From contig JACKAX010000030.1 of NCBI GenBank assembly GCA_020634875.1, positions 1 to 45,649 of the forward strand: DNA of 45,649 bases. The letters run 5' to 3'. The translations under genes were made by a program, and so were the position numbers. The stretch comes from Anaerolineales bacterium (lineage in GTDB: Bacteria; Chloroflexota; Anaerolineae; Anaerolineales; JABWBV01). Below the pieces are notes generated by a model, which was not told the DNA's origin, did no database searches, and saw only the letters and a list, made by a program, of their open reading frames with translations. Position 1 is the first letter of the stretch. Each line of letters begins with the position of its first letter. Positions 16,501 to 23,860 of the stretch are shown here, one piece after another.

Positions 16501-16695
16501 GGTGGTGGTGGGGGCAAAGATGACAGCGGGGTGGCCGAACCGGGCGGCGAGTTCGATGCCGACGATGGTTTTGCCTGCGCCGGGTGGGGCGACGATGTGG
16601 TATTTGCGATCATCTTTCGGGTTTTGCAGGGCAGAGTCCACCTGGGCGAGGATCATGCGTTGGTATTTGCGGAAGGGGTGGCGGAAGGTGAGCAT
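13567..16695 (-). CDS. SF2 DEAD/DEAH-type helicase with two C-terminal membrane helices
   Basis: 1042 residues. Helicase motifs: Walker A APPGAGKT (36-43), Walker B DECHH (204-208), motif III TAT (233-235), and motif VI QQLRGRTIRL (628-637) after TRGIFGEGWDS. The overall plan resembles XPB/type III restriction-like DNA translocases. After the helicase core come two strongly hydrophobic stretches (about 807-828 and 837-857), then a basic and aromatic C-terminal domain (about 870-1042) I do not recognise. Two segments inside the protein (about 472-488 and 690-712) look like translated intergenic repeat. GC content is like the host's, and the gene is divergent from the AT-rich methyltransferase operon. 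A link to that operon is possible but unproven. Confidence 0.82.
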   Translation of the reverse strand: MLTFRHPFRKYQRMILAQVDSALQNPKDDRKYHIVAPPGAGKTIVGIELAARFGHPAVIFAPTTTIQGQWREKVGMFLDDPSKINDHASLDPSRLAPLNIYTYQLISTAAESQDHIRDMALQKWADDLVKEGQVKTTPDALARIETIRQNNPKAYSRERNNRTLRVKNDLLRREDVDIARFLHPNANALIQSLLDYGVRTVILDECHHLLDYWAIVLRHLIRQIPNPIVVGLTATLPDPDTDLQYENYTALLGDVDFEVPTPAVVKEGDLAPYRDLVYFTEPTREETNYLKHIQDAFEQATAALTTSTQFQRWLIQSLFEKKNPDGTPLPWAEVLNQNPLLALAGLRYLTRAGIPLPKNLPIPLEATDPLELPDWVTLLERYGLDYLQVSPDPADHTLLKHLKDILLPFGLTLTERGMRQSRSPGDLVLTFSESKDHAVAHILTEEAKAMGDTLRAVVVTDFERMSSGVQKLAKTPDSSPKTRQVLQGSDDVFPLDPDAGSAIRLFRHLVENPGTDPLEPMLVTGRTLLVDADHGDALIDRFNAWLQTRHLTATCRYKPTDSPQIYEVTGEGKDWSSRTYVRMVTEAFDLGITRCLVGTRGIFGEGWDSLSLNTLIDLTSVTTSTSVQQLRGRTIRLDPSWKRKVAHNWDVVCVAKKFERGDVDLGRFVQRHERYWGIVPMTPAEQRFQDAKFQVGKLAGLTPPQPSNLQPGLGNELAGQIVKGINHVSPEMAFELYTRGMKHTNFDKYTRRMVTQIPRRDEAYNLWKIGEDYSNFVYKATRLDTKDLKIRTVFTIQNTLKRMLREFLATLISSIMLVCSVVFRLFMGGLSEGGSDGMMLCVIAALFFGTIFVFVLNARSAYLLARKFLVEQPADAILLDVGRALLAALKDAGLVSRHLQPDYVRVAETPDNSYQVFLDYASPEDASVFIESYEQIFEPVVDQRYLILRDDTRLPNIGLAPMWFVLRTWFRDTAGYEPAYHPVPKLLASNKERAEAFAHYWYREVGGGELIFTRTEEGRRMLLHARAQRRPKAKGLAFEIWR
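15239..15274. repeat. inverted repeat embedded in the helicase gene
   Basis: AACACCTGAC (15239-15248) and GTCAGGTGTT (15265-15274) are perfect 10-bp arms; the 16-base loop holds a smaller hairpin (TCTTCGGAGA). It encodes the residues around KTPDSSPKTRQVL, between the two helicase lobes, in frame. Confidence 0.65.
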
Positions 16696-17174
16696 TGGGG
16701 AAGGATGAAGGCGGAGGGATGAGGGAGGAAATTGGAGATTAGAGATTGAGAAATTCTACTCGATCTGAAATTAATTTCTTAGAATTGGACTGAGCAACAC
16801 AGTTTGGAGGTGGAAATTTTAGTTTTTTTAGCATCTGGTGTGTATGGCATAACTAAATCTCAATAAGGCAGGAATGCCCCGCAACAAAATTTATAACGAA
16901 AAGAGTTAAATAATTTTCAGATAAATTGATGTGTTTATAACCCGCGGTTACAAGATGATTTTAGGCTAAAAGTCCCCTGAGTCATTTTTATGTAAGTCAA
17001 GATTGACAAATTAGAAGCGATTTCAGATTATAATTTGAAGGAAAACAGCAAGATTCTTTGTAACAAGAGGTTTGTTTAACCCATTTTCAGCAAGTATGAT
17101 CTATTAAGATGTTTATTCAGAATTCCACTGGAAATTTTTTGTCGAATAAAACATATTGAATATTTATATCTACA
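16696..17174. other. AT-rich intergenic region with a candidate promoter
   Basis: No gene is seen. Base composition changes abruptly from G-rich to AT-rich near 16735, marking the left edge of the island. TTGACA at 17003-17008 and TATAAT at 17029-17034 are 20 bp apart, which is long; GATTAT at 17026-17031 would give a 17-bp spacing. Either could drive the methyltransferase operon with a leader of about 140 bases. Confidence 0.5.
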
Positions 17175-18071
17175 ATGATGTCAAATCATAATTTCCTAAC
17201 TCCCTTGAGGTACCCTGGAGGAAAATCAAAAATATCATTATTTATGGAAGACATTATTCTACTTAATGATCTTGAGGGTTGCACTTTCTACGAATTGTAT
17301 GCTGGTGGATCAGGCGCATCTATAAAGCTTCTGTTGTCCAATATTTGCAAAAATATCGTATTAAACGATCTCGATTTTCATATTTATGCTTTCTGGCATA
17401 GTGTCATAAATGATACAGAAAATCTTATTAAGCTAATCAATGATGTACAGGTAAATGTTGAAAATTGGCAAATCCAGAATGATATTTACAAAAACTTTAG
17501 GGAATATGACATACTGAAAGTCGGCTTCTCAGCGTTTTTTCTTAATCGCTCAAACCGGTCCGGTATTCTCTATAAAGCGGGGCCTATTGGGGGGAAAGAT
17601 CAAACAGGAAAATATAAGATCAATGTTAGGTTTAACAAACCTGACCTAATTAAACGAATTGAGAAAATTGCTCAATATAAAGATAAGATCGAAATACATA
17701 ATGAAGAATCTATTAGTTTGCTAGATACTGTTTTCAAAAACAATGTTAGGAATAAATTTGTCTTTTTAGACCCACCTTATTATGTGCAGGGAGAACGATT
17801 ATATCTAAATTTCTATAATGATGAAGATCATGTTACTTTGCGTGACATTTTGAAAAGTAATGTTAATGCTAGTTGGCTTCTAACCTATGATAATTGTGAA
17901 AGAATAAATGAGCTCTATGCGGATTTTAGGAAGAGTTATCCTGAGATGTCCTATACATTACAAGCGAAAAGAAAGTCTAAAGAGGTTATGGTGTTCTCTG
18001 ATAATCTGAATTTACCAAGGCAATACAGAGCCGGATCAAAGTCAATCCAACTTAATTTAGTGAGACCATAA
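17175..18071 (+). CDS. DNA adenine methyltransferase (D12 class)
   Basis: 298 residues. The D12-class (Dam/DpnIIA-like) N6-adenine methyltransferase motifs are clear: RYPGGKSKI (12-20), the SAM-binding motif ELYAGGSGASIKLLL (40-54), FFLNRSNRSGI (121-131) and the catalytic DPPY (199-202). It would methylate adenine in a short DNA site. The gene is strongly AT-rich compared with its surroundings. Its stop is five bases before the ParB-like gene, so the two are co-transcribed. Likely roles are protection from a partner nuclease or epigenetic marking by an acquired element. The start could be either of two adjacent ATGs (17175 or 17178). Confidence 0.92.
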   Translation: MMSNHNFLTPLRYPGGKSKISLFMEDIILLNDLEGCTFYELYAGGSGASIKLLLSNICKNIVLNDLDFHIYAFWHSVINDTENLIKLINDVQVNVENWQIQNDIYKNFREYDILKVGFSAFFLNRSNRSGILYKAGPIGGKDQTGKYKINVRFNKPDLIKRIEKIAQYKDKIEIHNEESISLLDTVFKNNVRNKFVFLDPPYYVQGERLYLNFYNDEDHVTLRDILKSNVNASWLLTYDNCERINELYADFRKSYPEMSYTLQAKRKSKEVMVFSDNLNLPRQYRAGSKSIQLNLVRP

Positions 18072-18076
18072 AACTA

Positions 18077-19201
18077 ATGTCAACAATAGAACCATTAGAA
18101 TTACATCAATTAGAACTTGACAAAGAAAATCCGCGTTTGAGTGAATTCGGAATAAATCAAAATTCAACTCAAAAGGATATTCTTGAAATCCTTTGGGATG
18201 AAATGGCAGTTAATGAGTTAATGTACTCGATTGTATCCAACGGATTTTGGGATTACGAACCCTTAACTGTACTAGAAACCTCAAATCCAGAAAAGTTTAT
18301 TGTTTTAGAAGGCAACAGAAGGTTTGCTGCAGTACTATTAATTCACAATCAAAACTTAATTGACAGAAATATCCCCAAACATATAACAAACAAAATTACT
18401 GCTAATCAAGAGATTCTTACTACAACACAAACTCTACCTTGTACTAAAGTCAAAAGCAGGAAAGAAGCATGGAGATTCATAGGTTTTAAACATGTCAATG
18501 GGCCTGCAAAATGGGGTAGTTTTGCTAAAGCAAAATATATTGCTGAAATACATAATAACTATGATATCCCTTTAGATAATATTGCCTATCAAATTGGTGA
18601 CACAAATAAAACTGTGCAAAGATTGTATCAAGGTCTTATGGTACTTGATCAAGCCGAAAGGGCAAAAGTTTATAGTTACGACGATATTCAAACAAACAGA
18701 ATATATTTTTCACACTTATATACAGGTCTTCAAAGGGAAGGAATCAGGAGTTACTTGAAAATTAAGGATGCCGAGGATGAATCAAAAGATCCTGTTCCAG
18801 AAACGAAATATAAGGAGTTAGGACAAATATTAGAATGGTTGTATGGCAATAAACGAAATGGTACTCAACCTATAATTAAATCTCAGAATCCGGATTTGAA
18901 ATATTTAGATGAAGTGTTGCAAAGTCGAGAAGCAACTGTAGCGTTAATGCGAGGAGAGCCGTTGAGCTATGCACACGAGTTGAGTAGAGCCTCTGACGCC
19001 CTATTTGAGGAAAATTTACTCGATGCAAAACGCGCTCTTCAAAAGGCAAGAGCTTATCTTACCACTGGATATAACGGCGAAGAGAATATGCTAAGAACTG
19101 CTGGATCTGTTGCTGAATTAGCAGATGATTTATATGAAGAAATGGTAAAAGTGCATAACGAAAAAAAACCAAAAAATAAAAAATCAAGACTTACCGATTA
19201 A
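18077..19201 (+). CDS. ParB/Srx-like nuclease-domain protein
   Basis: 374 residues. The N-terminal part has the ParB/sulfiredoxin-like pattern: LELDKENPRL (13-21), an ISxNG-like helix region SIVSNGFWDYEPLTVL (51-66) and the VLEGNRRFAAVLL box (76-88), where EGNRR replaces the usual GHRR or GERR. A helix-turn-helix-like segment (NIAYQIGDTNKTVQRLYQG) follows at about 175-193. The C-terminal half is helical and unrecognised, ending in a Lys-rich tail. In methylase contexts such domains act as DNA-site readers, NTP-binding switches or nucleases. It is flanked by gaps of 5 and 6 bases, making it the middle gene of a three-gene operon. Confidence 0.8.
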   Translation: MSTIEPLELHQLELDKENPRLSEFGINQNSTQKDILEILWDEMAVNELMYSIVSNGFWDYEPLTVLETSNPEKFIVLEGNRRFAAVLLIHNQNLIDRNIPKHITNKITANQEILTTTQTLPCTKVKSRKEAWRFIGFKHVNGPAKWGSFAKAKYIAEIHNNYDIPLDNIAYQIGDTNKTVQRLYQGLMVLDQAERAKVYSYDDIQTNRIYFSHLYTGLQREGIRSYLKIKDAEDESKDPVPETKYKELGQILEWLYGNKRNGTQPIIKSQNPDLKYLDEVLQSREATVALMRGEPLSYAHELSRASDALFEENLLDAKRALQKARAYLTTGYNGEENMLRTAGSVAELADDLYEEMVKVHNEKKPKNKKSRLTD

Positions 19202-19207
19202 GCACTA

Positions 19208-20134
19208 ATGACCTACAAATTTCCAAGTTTACCAAGTAAACAAGCATACAAAGAAGAAATAGCTGATTTTTGGGAAATTCAAGCTCTCCGTAATCCGGGG
19301 CAATATATTTCAAGTACTCAAATATCCAGGGTAATTGCTACTGGGTTAGATGAGATCATTCATGAAGGTATTGAAAGTGAAGATGATGATTTGGATGCTA
19401 TATTGGATGATGTTTTTCGGGAACTCCAAAGTAGAAGTGCCTTTTCACAAGGGAAATATCCTTTTTCGTTTAAGAAATATTCCTTAATGTTGGATGAGGA
19501 AAATAACACGATCAAACAGGTGTATTTGTTTTTACTTTTATGCACCAGATTTAATATGACGCAATCTAAAATGCATAATGAGATTGATGGCACATTATTA
19601 TTTGAAGAATTATGCGCAGACATAATCTTAAGTTATTTTGGTCAATCTTCTAAAAGCTATATTTTTGGTACAGCAAATCCCGGAAATTTTGAGAATAAGG
19701 TGAAGGATTTGATACATAAAATTGGAGAGGGTGGAGGTTTTAAGAACCCAAACAATAATTTTCCGACAAAAAACGATGATGCAGTTGATATTGTTGTTTG
19801 GAAAGATTTTGCCGATAAACGTATTGGAAAATTAATAGGATTTGGGCAATGCAAAACAGGAACGTCTTGGAATGACGAAATTCATAAATTAAAACCTAGA
19901 AATTTCTGTGACAATTGGTTTCGTGAAAATCCAGTTATTGATCCTTTACCGTTGGTTTTTATTTGTGATACCTTGAATGAGGATTTCAATTTTCACACAT
20001 CTCAGCGAGGATTTTTAATTTTTAACAGATTCAGAATACTTGAACATATTGGAGATGGTTTGCGCGACGAAATTCAGGTTAAACTTAAAACTTGGCTTGA
20101 TGGCGCAATGAACACTATACCTATAAATATTTGA
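19208..20134 (+). CDS. putative PD-(D/E)xK-type endonuclease
   Basis: 308 residues, not recognised as a named family. The pattern fits the PD-(D/E)xK nuclease fold: Glu133/Glu134 in a helix (LFEELCADIIL), Asp194 in DDAVDIVVW, then Gln214-Cys-Lys216 in IGFGQCKTG, a QxK variant of the kind seen in Mrr-like enzymes. The N-terminal 130 residues are acidic and helical and may be a recognition or partner-binding part. As the third gene of the methyltransferase/ParB-like operon, it is a plausible restriction nuclease. The assignment is an inference from motif spacing and context only. Confidence 0.6.
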   Translation: MTYKFPSLPSKQAYKEEIADFWEIQALRNPGQYISSTQISRVIATGLDEIIHEGIESEDDDLDAILDDVFRELQSRSAFSQGKYPFSFKKYSLMLDEENNTIKQVYLFLLLCTRFNMTQSKMHNEIDGTLLFEELCADIILSYFGQSSKSYIFGTANPGNFENKVKDLIHKIGEGGGFKNPNNNFPTKNDDAVDIVVWKDFADKRIGKLIGFGQCKTGTSWNDEIHKLKPRNFCDNWFRENPVIDPLPLVFICDTLNEDFNFHTSQRGFLIFNRFRILEHIGDGLRDEIQVKLKTWLDGAMNTIPINI

Positions 20135-20431
20135 ACTCAATTCGTCTATCATAAATATGTACATTGTGGGGGAACTATATAACTCCTTTCTCTATTAAAT
20201 CTTCTGAAATCTCGGTTGTAAAACCAGCAGTTATAATTCAATTAATATTGTTGGATTATCAAAACTTCACTTCATCAGTGTTCTATTCCGCTTCACGATT
20301 ACTCTCTAACCCTTCAAGACTCCTAATCCTAAATTGATTGTTAGCCAACAATCAACCATTGGTTAGGCAATCGCCTTGCTTTTCTCCTATCCTTCATCAG
20401 TAATACATATTCTTTTGATGGAGGTGTTTTT
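20135..20431. other. AT-rich right flank of the island
   Basis: No coding region is seen. A perfect hairpin TTGATTGTT-AGCC-AACAATCAA lies at 20334-20355; it has no T-run, so it is not a typical terminator. GATGGAGGTG at about 20418 is the SD for the next gene. No direct repeats or integrase remnants were found at the island edges. Confidence 0.5.
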
Positions 20432-21151
20432 ATGAACACACGTTTGGTAGGAAAAATCGTTTTTGGTCTTGGACTTCTTCTTTTGGCGTATGCCTTTGTG
20501 GGTAACTATGTGGCTCGGGCTTTCGTAATTTTATGGCTCGGGGAGGGACATCTGCACACAGAAAACCCCAACCTTTTGACAATTCTCGTCAAAGATTGGG
20601 TTTATACTTTCCCAGAATTGATTTGTGTCTCAGTTTATAATTTTGAGTTTTTATCAGGAGAACCCATCATGAACAAAGCCATTTCCCAAAAAGATAGCAA
20701 ACAGTCCAAGCCTATCATTTTTTATACGACTATTCTGCAAACAGGGAAGAATACGGCAGGGATTCAAGTTCCCGAAGAAGTCATAGAACAACTGGGTGGG
20801 GGTAAACAGCCACTTGTTCGTGTCACCATTAACCAATACACCTATCGTAGCGCCGTGGCTGTCATGGGTGGCAAGTATATGATAAGTTTTAGCCCGGAAC
20901 ATCGAAAAGCATCGGGGGTCCAAGGGGGTGATGACACAGATGTCACTTTGGAACTTGATTTAGCACCGCGCACGGTTGAAATTCCCGAAGACTTGAAAGC
21001 CGCTTTAATGAAAGCGAATGTGCTGGACGCGTTCGAAAAGTCTGCGCCTTCCATGAAAAAGGAATATGTTCGCCAGGTAGAAGAAGCCAAAGCACAAGAA
21101 ACTCGGGAACGTAGAATTCGTAAGATTACAGAAAAGTTAAGTGCAGGTTGA
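20432..21151 (+). CDS. YdeI/DUF1905-type protein with a hydrophobic N-terminal extension
   Basis: The full frame is 239 residues. Residues 80-239, from the internal ATG at 20669, form a normal-length DUF1905 plus YdeI/OmpD-associated protein: IIFYTTILQTGKNTAGIQVPEE, the basic RVTINQYTYRSAVAVMGGKY strand pair and a helical tail PEDLKAALMKANVLDAFEKS. Residues 1-79 hold one strong membrane helix (VFGLGLLLLAYAFVGNYVA) and no known domain. Both starts have an SD: GGAGGTG before 20432 and CAGGAG before 20669. The shorter product is probably the main one; the extension may be a separate small membrane ORF that lost its stop. Function is unknown. Confidence 0.7.
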   Translation: MNTRLVGKIVFGLGLLLLAYAFVGNYVARAFVILWLGEGHLHTENPNLLTILVKDWVYTFPELICVSVYNFEFLSGEPIMNKAISQKDSKQSKPIIFYTTILQTGKNTAGIQVPEEVIEQLGGGKQPLVRVTINQYTYRSAVAVMGGKYMISFSPEHRKASGVQGGDDTDVTLELDLAPRTVEIPEDLKAALMKANVLDAFEKSAPSMKKEYVRQVEEAKAQETRERRIRKITEKLSAG

Positions 21152-21309
21152 TAGATTGTGGCGATGTTTCTTTCCGTCAAAACTGTCCAACAGAGCTTCA
21201 GGTTCTCCTTTCCAAAAATGAGCTTTTTCGGCTCATCCGGGGTGCGTGCAACTATATCGCTTTACCAGGCTTTCGCAGTTAAGGTTCCACTAAACCATTT
21301 TCGCGCTCC

Positions 21310-21337
21310 TTGACCCTCCCCACAATCCTGGTACAAT
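21310..21337 (+). promoter_or_regulatory. promoter of the L9 gene
   Basis: TTGACC (21310-21315), a 16-bp spacer and TACAAT (21332-21337). Transcription would begin near 21344, leaving a leader of about 58 bases with a small hairpin (GGACG...CGTCC) and AAGGG as the SD before the ATG at 21402. Confidence 0.65.
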
Positions 21338-21401
21338 GCCACCCGCTTTGGACGTAGTACCCTTCGTCCGCAAAAAATCCACTTTTATAAGGGCTAGTAC
21401 C

Positions 21402-21953
21402 ATGAAAATCCTCCTCCTTAAAGACGTATACAAACTGGGCCGCGCCGGCGATGTCAAAAAAGTCGCCAATGGCTATGGTCGCAACTACCTCATCCCGCAG
21501 GGCTTCGCCGTCCTCGCCACCCCTGGCGCGGTCAAACACGCCGAACGCATTCGCAACGCCGCCAACACCCGCCGCACCCAGCTCAACCAGGAACTCAGCG
21601 GCGACGCAGGCAAACTCGCCGGGCAATTCCTCCTCTTTGCCGCCCGTGCCAGCGAAACCGGACGCCTGTATGGCTCTATTTCCACCCGCATGGTGGCTGA
21701 TGAGATCAAAAATAAACTGGCCGTCGAGATTAACCACCGCCATATCGAAATGGAACCCCTCCGCACGCTAGGCCGGTTTACCGTCCCTGTGCGCCTTACC
21801 CTTGATCTGGCTCCCGAACTCACCGTCGTTGTCCACCGCGAAGGCGAAACCCCCGACCTGAGCGATGAAGAAGAAATCGAGGAAGAAGCTGTTGAGGAAG
21901 TTGTCGCAGAGGCGGTTGCGGAAACCGCCGAACCCGAAACTCCCGCCGCCTAA
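21402..21953 (+). CDS. rplI: 50S ribosomal protein L9
   Basis: 183 residues. The N-terminal rRNA-binding domain MKILLLKDVYKLGRAGDVKKVANGYGRNYLIPQG is diagnostic for L9, followed by the long connecting helix and a C-terminal domain. The protein ends in an acidic extension of about 35 residues, rich in Glu and Ala, beyond the usual family length of about 150. An upstream in-frame start at 21336 lies inside the -10 box and is rejected. The gene has its own promoter and terminator and is not next to rpsF/rpsR, the usual partners. Confidence 0.96.
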   Translation: MKILLLKDVYKLGRAGDVKKVANGYGRNYLIPQGFAVLATPGAVKHAERIRNAANTRRTQLNQELSGDAGKLAGQFLLFAARASETGRLYGSISTRMVADEIKNKLAVEINHRHIEMEPLRTLGRFTVPVRLTLDLAPELTVVVHREGETPDLSDEEEIEEEAVEEVVAEAVAETAEPETPAA

Positions 21954-22028
21954 CCCATGCGTTGGTTGCAGAGATACACTTTCTCGGAAGGCATCTCCCC
22001 AAATTTCCAAAGAATTCGATGAAAATGT

Positions 22029-22057
22029 AAAAAGTCTGCTATCCAGCAGACTTTTTC
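22029..22057 (+). terminator. rho-independent terminator after rplI
   Basis: AAAAAGTCTGCT (22029-22040) and AGCAGACTTTTT (22045-22056) are perfect 12-bp arms with an ATCC loop, ending in a T-run. It lies 20 bases before the RodZ-like gene. Confidence 0.9.
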
Positions 22058-22076
22058 TTCGTTAAAATCAATTCGT

Positions 22077-23318
22077 ATGTCCGCTTACGTAGGCCAGCAA
22101 CTGCGCCAGGCACGCCAAACCAAAAATCTCACCCTGGAACAAATTTCCCGCGTGACCTACATTCGCGTCAGCTATCTGGAAGCCCTCGAGAGCGGCCAAC
22201 TCGAACGCCTCCCCTCTCCTGCCCAGGCCCGCGGGTTTCTCCGTACGTACGCCAAACACCTCGGGCTAACCCCAGAACCCCTCCTCGCCGCCCTTGACCG
22301 GAACGATCTAGTCCCCCATAGCGAAGACATCCCCACACCCGAACCCCAGGCTCCCACACCTGTCTCTGAAGCCGTCTTTGTCGAAATTGGTCAGGCTCTC
22401 CGGCAGCACCGGGAACTCCTTGGCCTCAAACTCGAAGACATCGAACAGCAAACCCGTATTCGCCTCCATTACCTCCAAGCCCTCGAAGCCGGAAACCTGG
22501 AGGCTTTGCCCTCCCCCGTGCAGGGCCGCGGCATGTTGAACAACTACGCCACCTTCTTGGGGCTGGATACCGACCCCCTGCTGTTGAAATTTGCTGATGG
22601 ATTACAGGCCCGTTTAATGGCCCGCCGCGGCGCCCGTGCTTCCACCTCCACCACCAACCCACGCGAACAAACATCCCCCCCACGCGGCCCGCAGAAATCC
22701 CCCATCCGCCGGTTCATCTCCAACGATTTGATCTTCGGCAGCATCTTGGGGGTAGGCTTACTGGTCTTCGTCATCTGGGGCGCGATCCGCGTATCCACCT
22801 TAACCACAGCGGAACAAGCCAGCCCTACAGCCCCCTCCATTGTAGATATGCTTGCCCCGGAGATGACTCCTTCCCCCATCACAACCCTCAGCACCCCAGG
22901 TGGGGAATCTCCCGTGGAAACCAGCGGTGAGATCACCCCCACCCCTGGGCTTTCCATCCCGATCTTCTCTGAAGATGCCGTCCAACTTTATATCATCGCT
23001 CGCCAGCGTGCGTGGATGCGCATCACCGTAGATGGGGAAGTTGCCTTTGAAGGACGCGTGATTCCTGGCAATGCCTATTCCTACTCCGGGCAAGATACCA
23101 TTGACCTGCTCACTGGGAATGGCGCGGCCCTGCAAGTATATTTCAACCAAAATGATCTCGGCCCAATCGGGTTGTTCGGCGAAGTCATCCAGCGCACCTT
23201 CACCCCCTTGGGTGTTGTTCTCCCCACACCTACCGTCACCCCCACCCCAACGATTACGGAAACCCCTGCGTTTGTCGAAACCCCAACGGAGACCCCCACC
23301 CCAACCCCTCCGCCTTAA
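22077..23318 (+). CDS. RodZ-like protein with two HTH domains and DUF4115
   Basis: 413 residues. Two consecutive HTH_25 modules: residues about 4-65 (VGQQLRQARQTKNLTLEQIS...) and about 103-165 (IGQALRQHRELLGLKLEDIE...). A basic linker follows, then one membrane helix near 220-240 (FGSILGVGLLVFVIWGAI), a Thr/Pro-rich spacer and an outside DUF4115 domain (YIIARQRAWMRITVDGEVAFEG). RodZ binds MreB and helps set cell shape; standard RodZ has one HTH. The C-terminus is a Pro/Thr repeat tail (TPTPTPPP). A weak -10-like TAAAAT lies nine bases before the ATG. Confidence 0.85.
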   Translation: MSAYVGQQLRQARQTKNLTLEQISRVTYIRVSYLEALESGQLERLPSPAQARGFLRTYAKHLGLTPEPLLAALDRNDLVPHSEDIPTPEPQAPTPVSEAVFVEIGQALRQHRELLGLKLEDIEQQTRIRLHYLQALEAGNLEALPSPVQGRGMLNNYATFLGLDTDPLLLKFADGLQARLMARRGARASTSTTNPREQTSPPRGPQKSPIRRFISNDLIFGSILGVGLLVFVIWGAIRVSTLTTAEQASPTAPSIVDMLAPEMTPSPITTLSTPGGESPVETSGEITPTPGLSIPIFSEDAVQLYIIARQRAWMRITVDGEVAFEGRVIPGNAYSYSGQDTIDLLTGNGAALQVYFNQNDLGPIGLFGEVIQRTFTPLGVVLPTPTVTPTPTITETPAFVETPTETPTPTPPP

Positions 23319-23417
23319 AGCCCCTACAACCAAACCCAAAAAGGTAAATCGCCTTCCCTTTTTTCGGAGAATTCTTCTCTCAACCTGAGCAGTTGCCCTA
23401 AAAGTTTGGTATACAAA

Positions 23418-23441
23418 AAACGACCATTTGACGGGTCGTTT
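23418..23441. terminator. bidirectional terminator between convergent genes
   Basis: AAACGACC (23418-23425) pairs with GGTCGTTT (23434-23441). An A-run on the left and a T-rich right side would terminate both the RodZ-like gene (plus) and the GlsB-type gene (minus). Confidence 0.7.
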
Positions 23442-23476
23442 CTTGAAAATGAATTTGTACTGTTTGTTAGTAAAGC

Positions 23477-23719
23477 TTAAGCTCTTCGGATCAACCGTAA
23501 AAGATAAATCAAAATAATAGCCCCTACCAATGCGGTGATGATCGAGCCGATCAATCCACCTGCACTGATGCCCAGTAAACCGAACAAATAACCGCCGAGA
23601 ACGGCACCAATTACGCCGACAACCAGATCGCCCACTAAACCGTAACCACCCCCCTTCATAATTTGGCCTGCCAACCAGCCAGCGATCAAACCAACTAACA
23701 AAAACCAGATAATATTCAT
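23477..23719 (-). CDS. GlsB/YeaQ/YmgE family membrane protein
   Basis: 80 residues from the ATG whose complement is at 23717-23719, preceded on this strand by AAAGGAG. Three hydrophobic helices are rich in Gly: WFLLVGLIAGWLAGQIMKGGG, DLVVGVIGAVLGGYLFGLLG and GSIITALVGAIILIYLL. This matches the transglycosylase-associated/YeaQ family, linked to stress responses in other bacteria, though its molecular function is not established. A longer frame to 23803 lacks an SD and is rejected. Confidence 0.9.
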   Translation of the reverse strand: MNIIWFLLVGLIAGWLAGQIMKGGGYGLVGDLVVGVIGAVLGGYLFGLLGISAGGLIGSIITALVGAIILIYLLRLIRRA

Positions 23720-23860
23720 TATGTTTTCTCCTTTAAAAGAATGTGTTCTTGTTATGTAATTCTTATCCTTAGTAAACCTTTTTACGGAATATGGAATACA
23801 CACAAAAACTAAAAACGCTAATCATTGTACCGATTACTTCCTCAAAAATCATCCCTCAAA

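Noticed and set aside
18077..19201. Chromosome-partitioning ParB
   Set aside because: Only the N-terminal ParB/Srx-like box is shared; no ParA gene or parS-like site is near, and the C-terminal half is unlike ParB.
16696..20431. Integrated phage or plasmid
   Set aside because: Composition suggests transfer, and ParB-like and Dam-like genes occur on phages and plasmids, but there are no structural, replication or integrase genes and no flanking direct repeats were seen.
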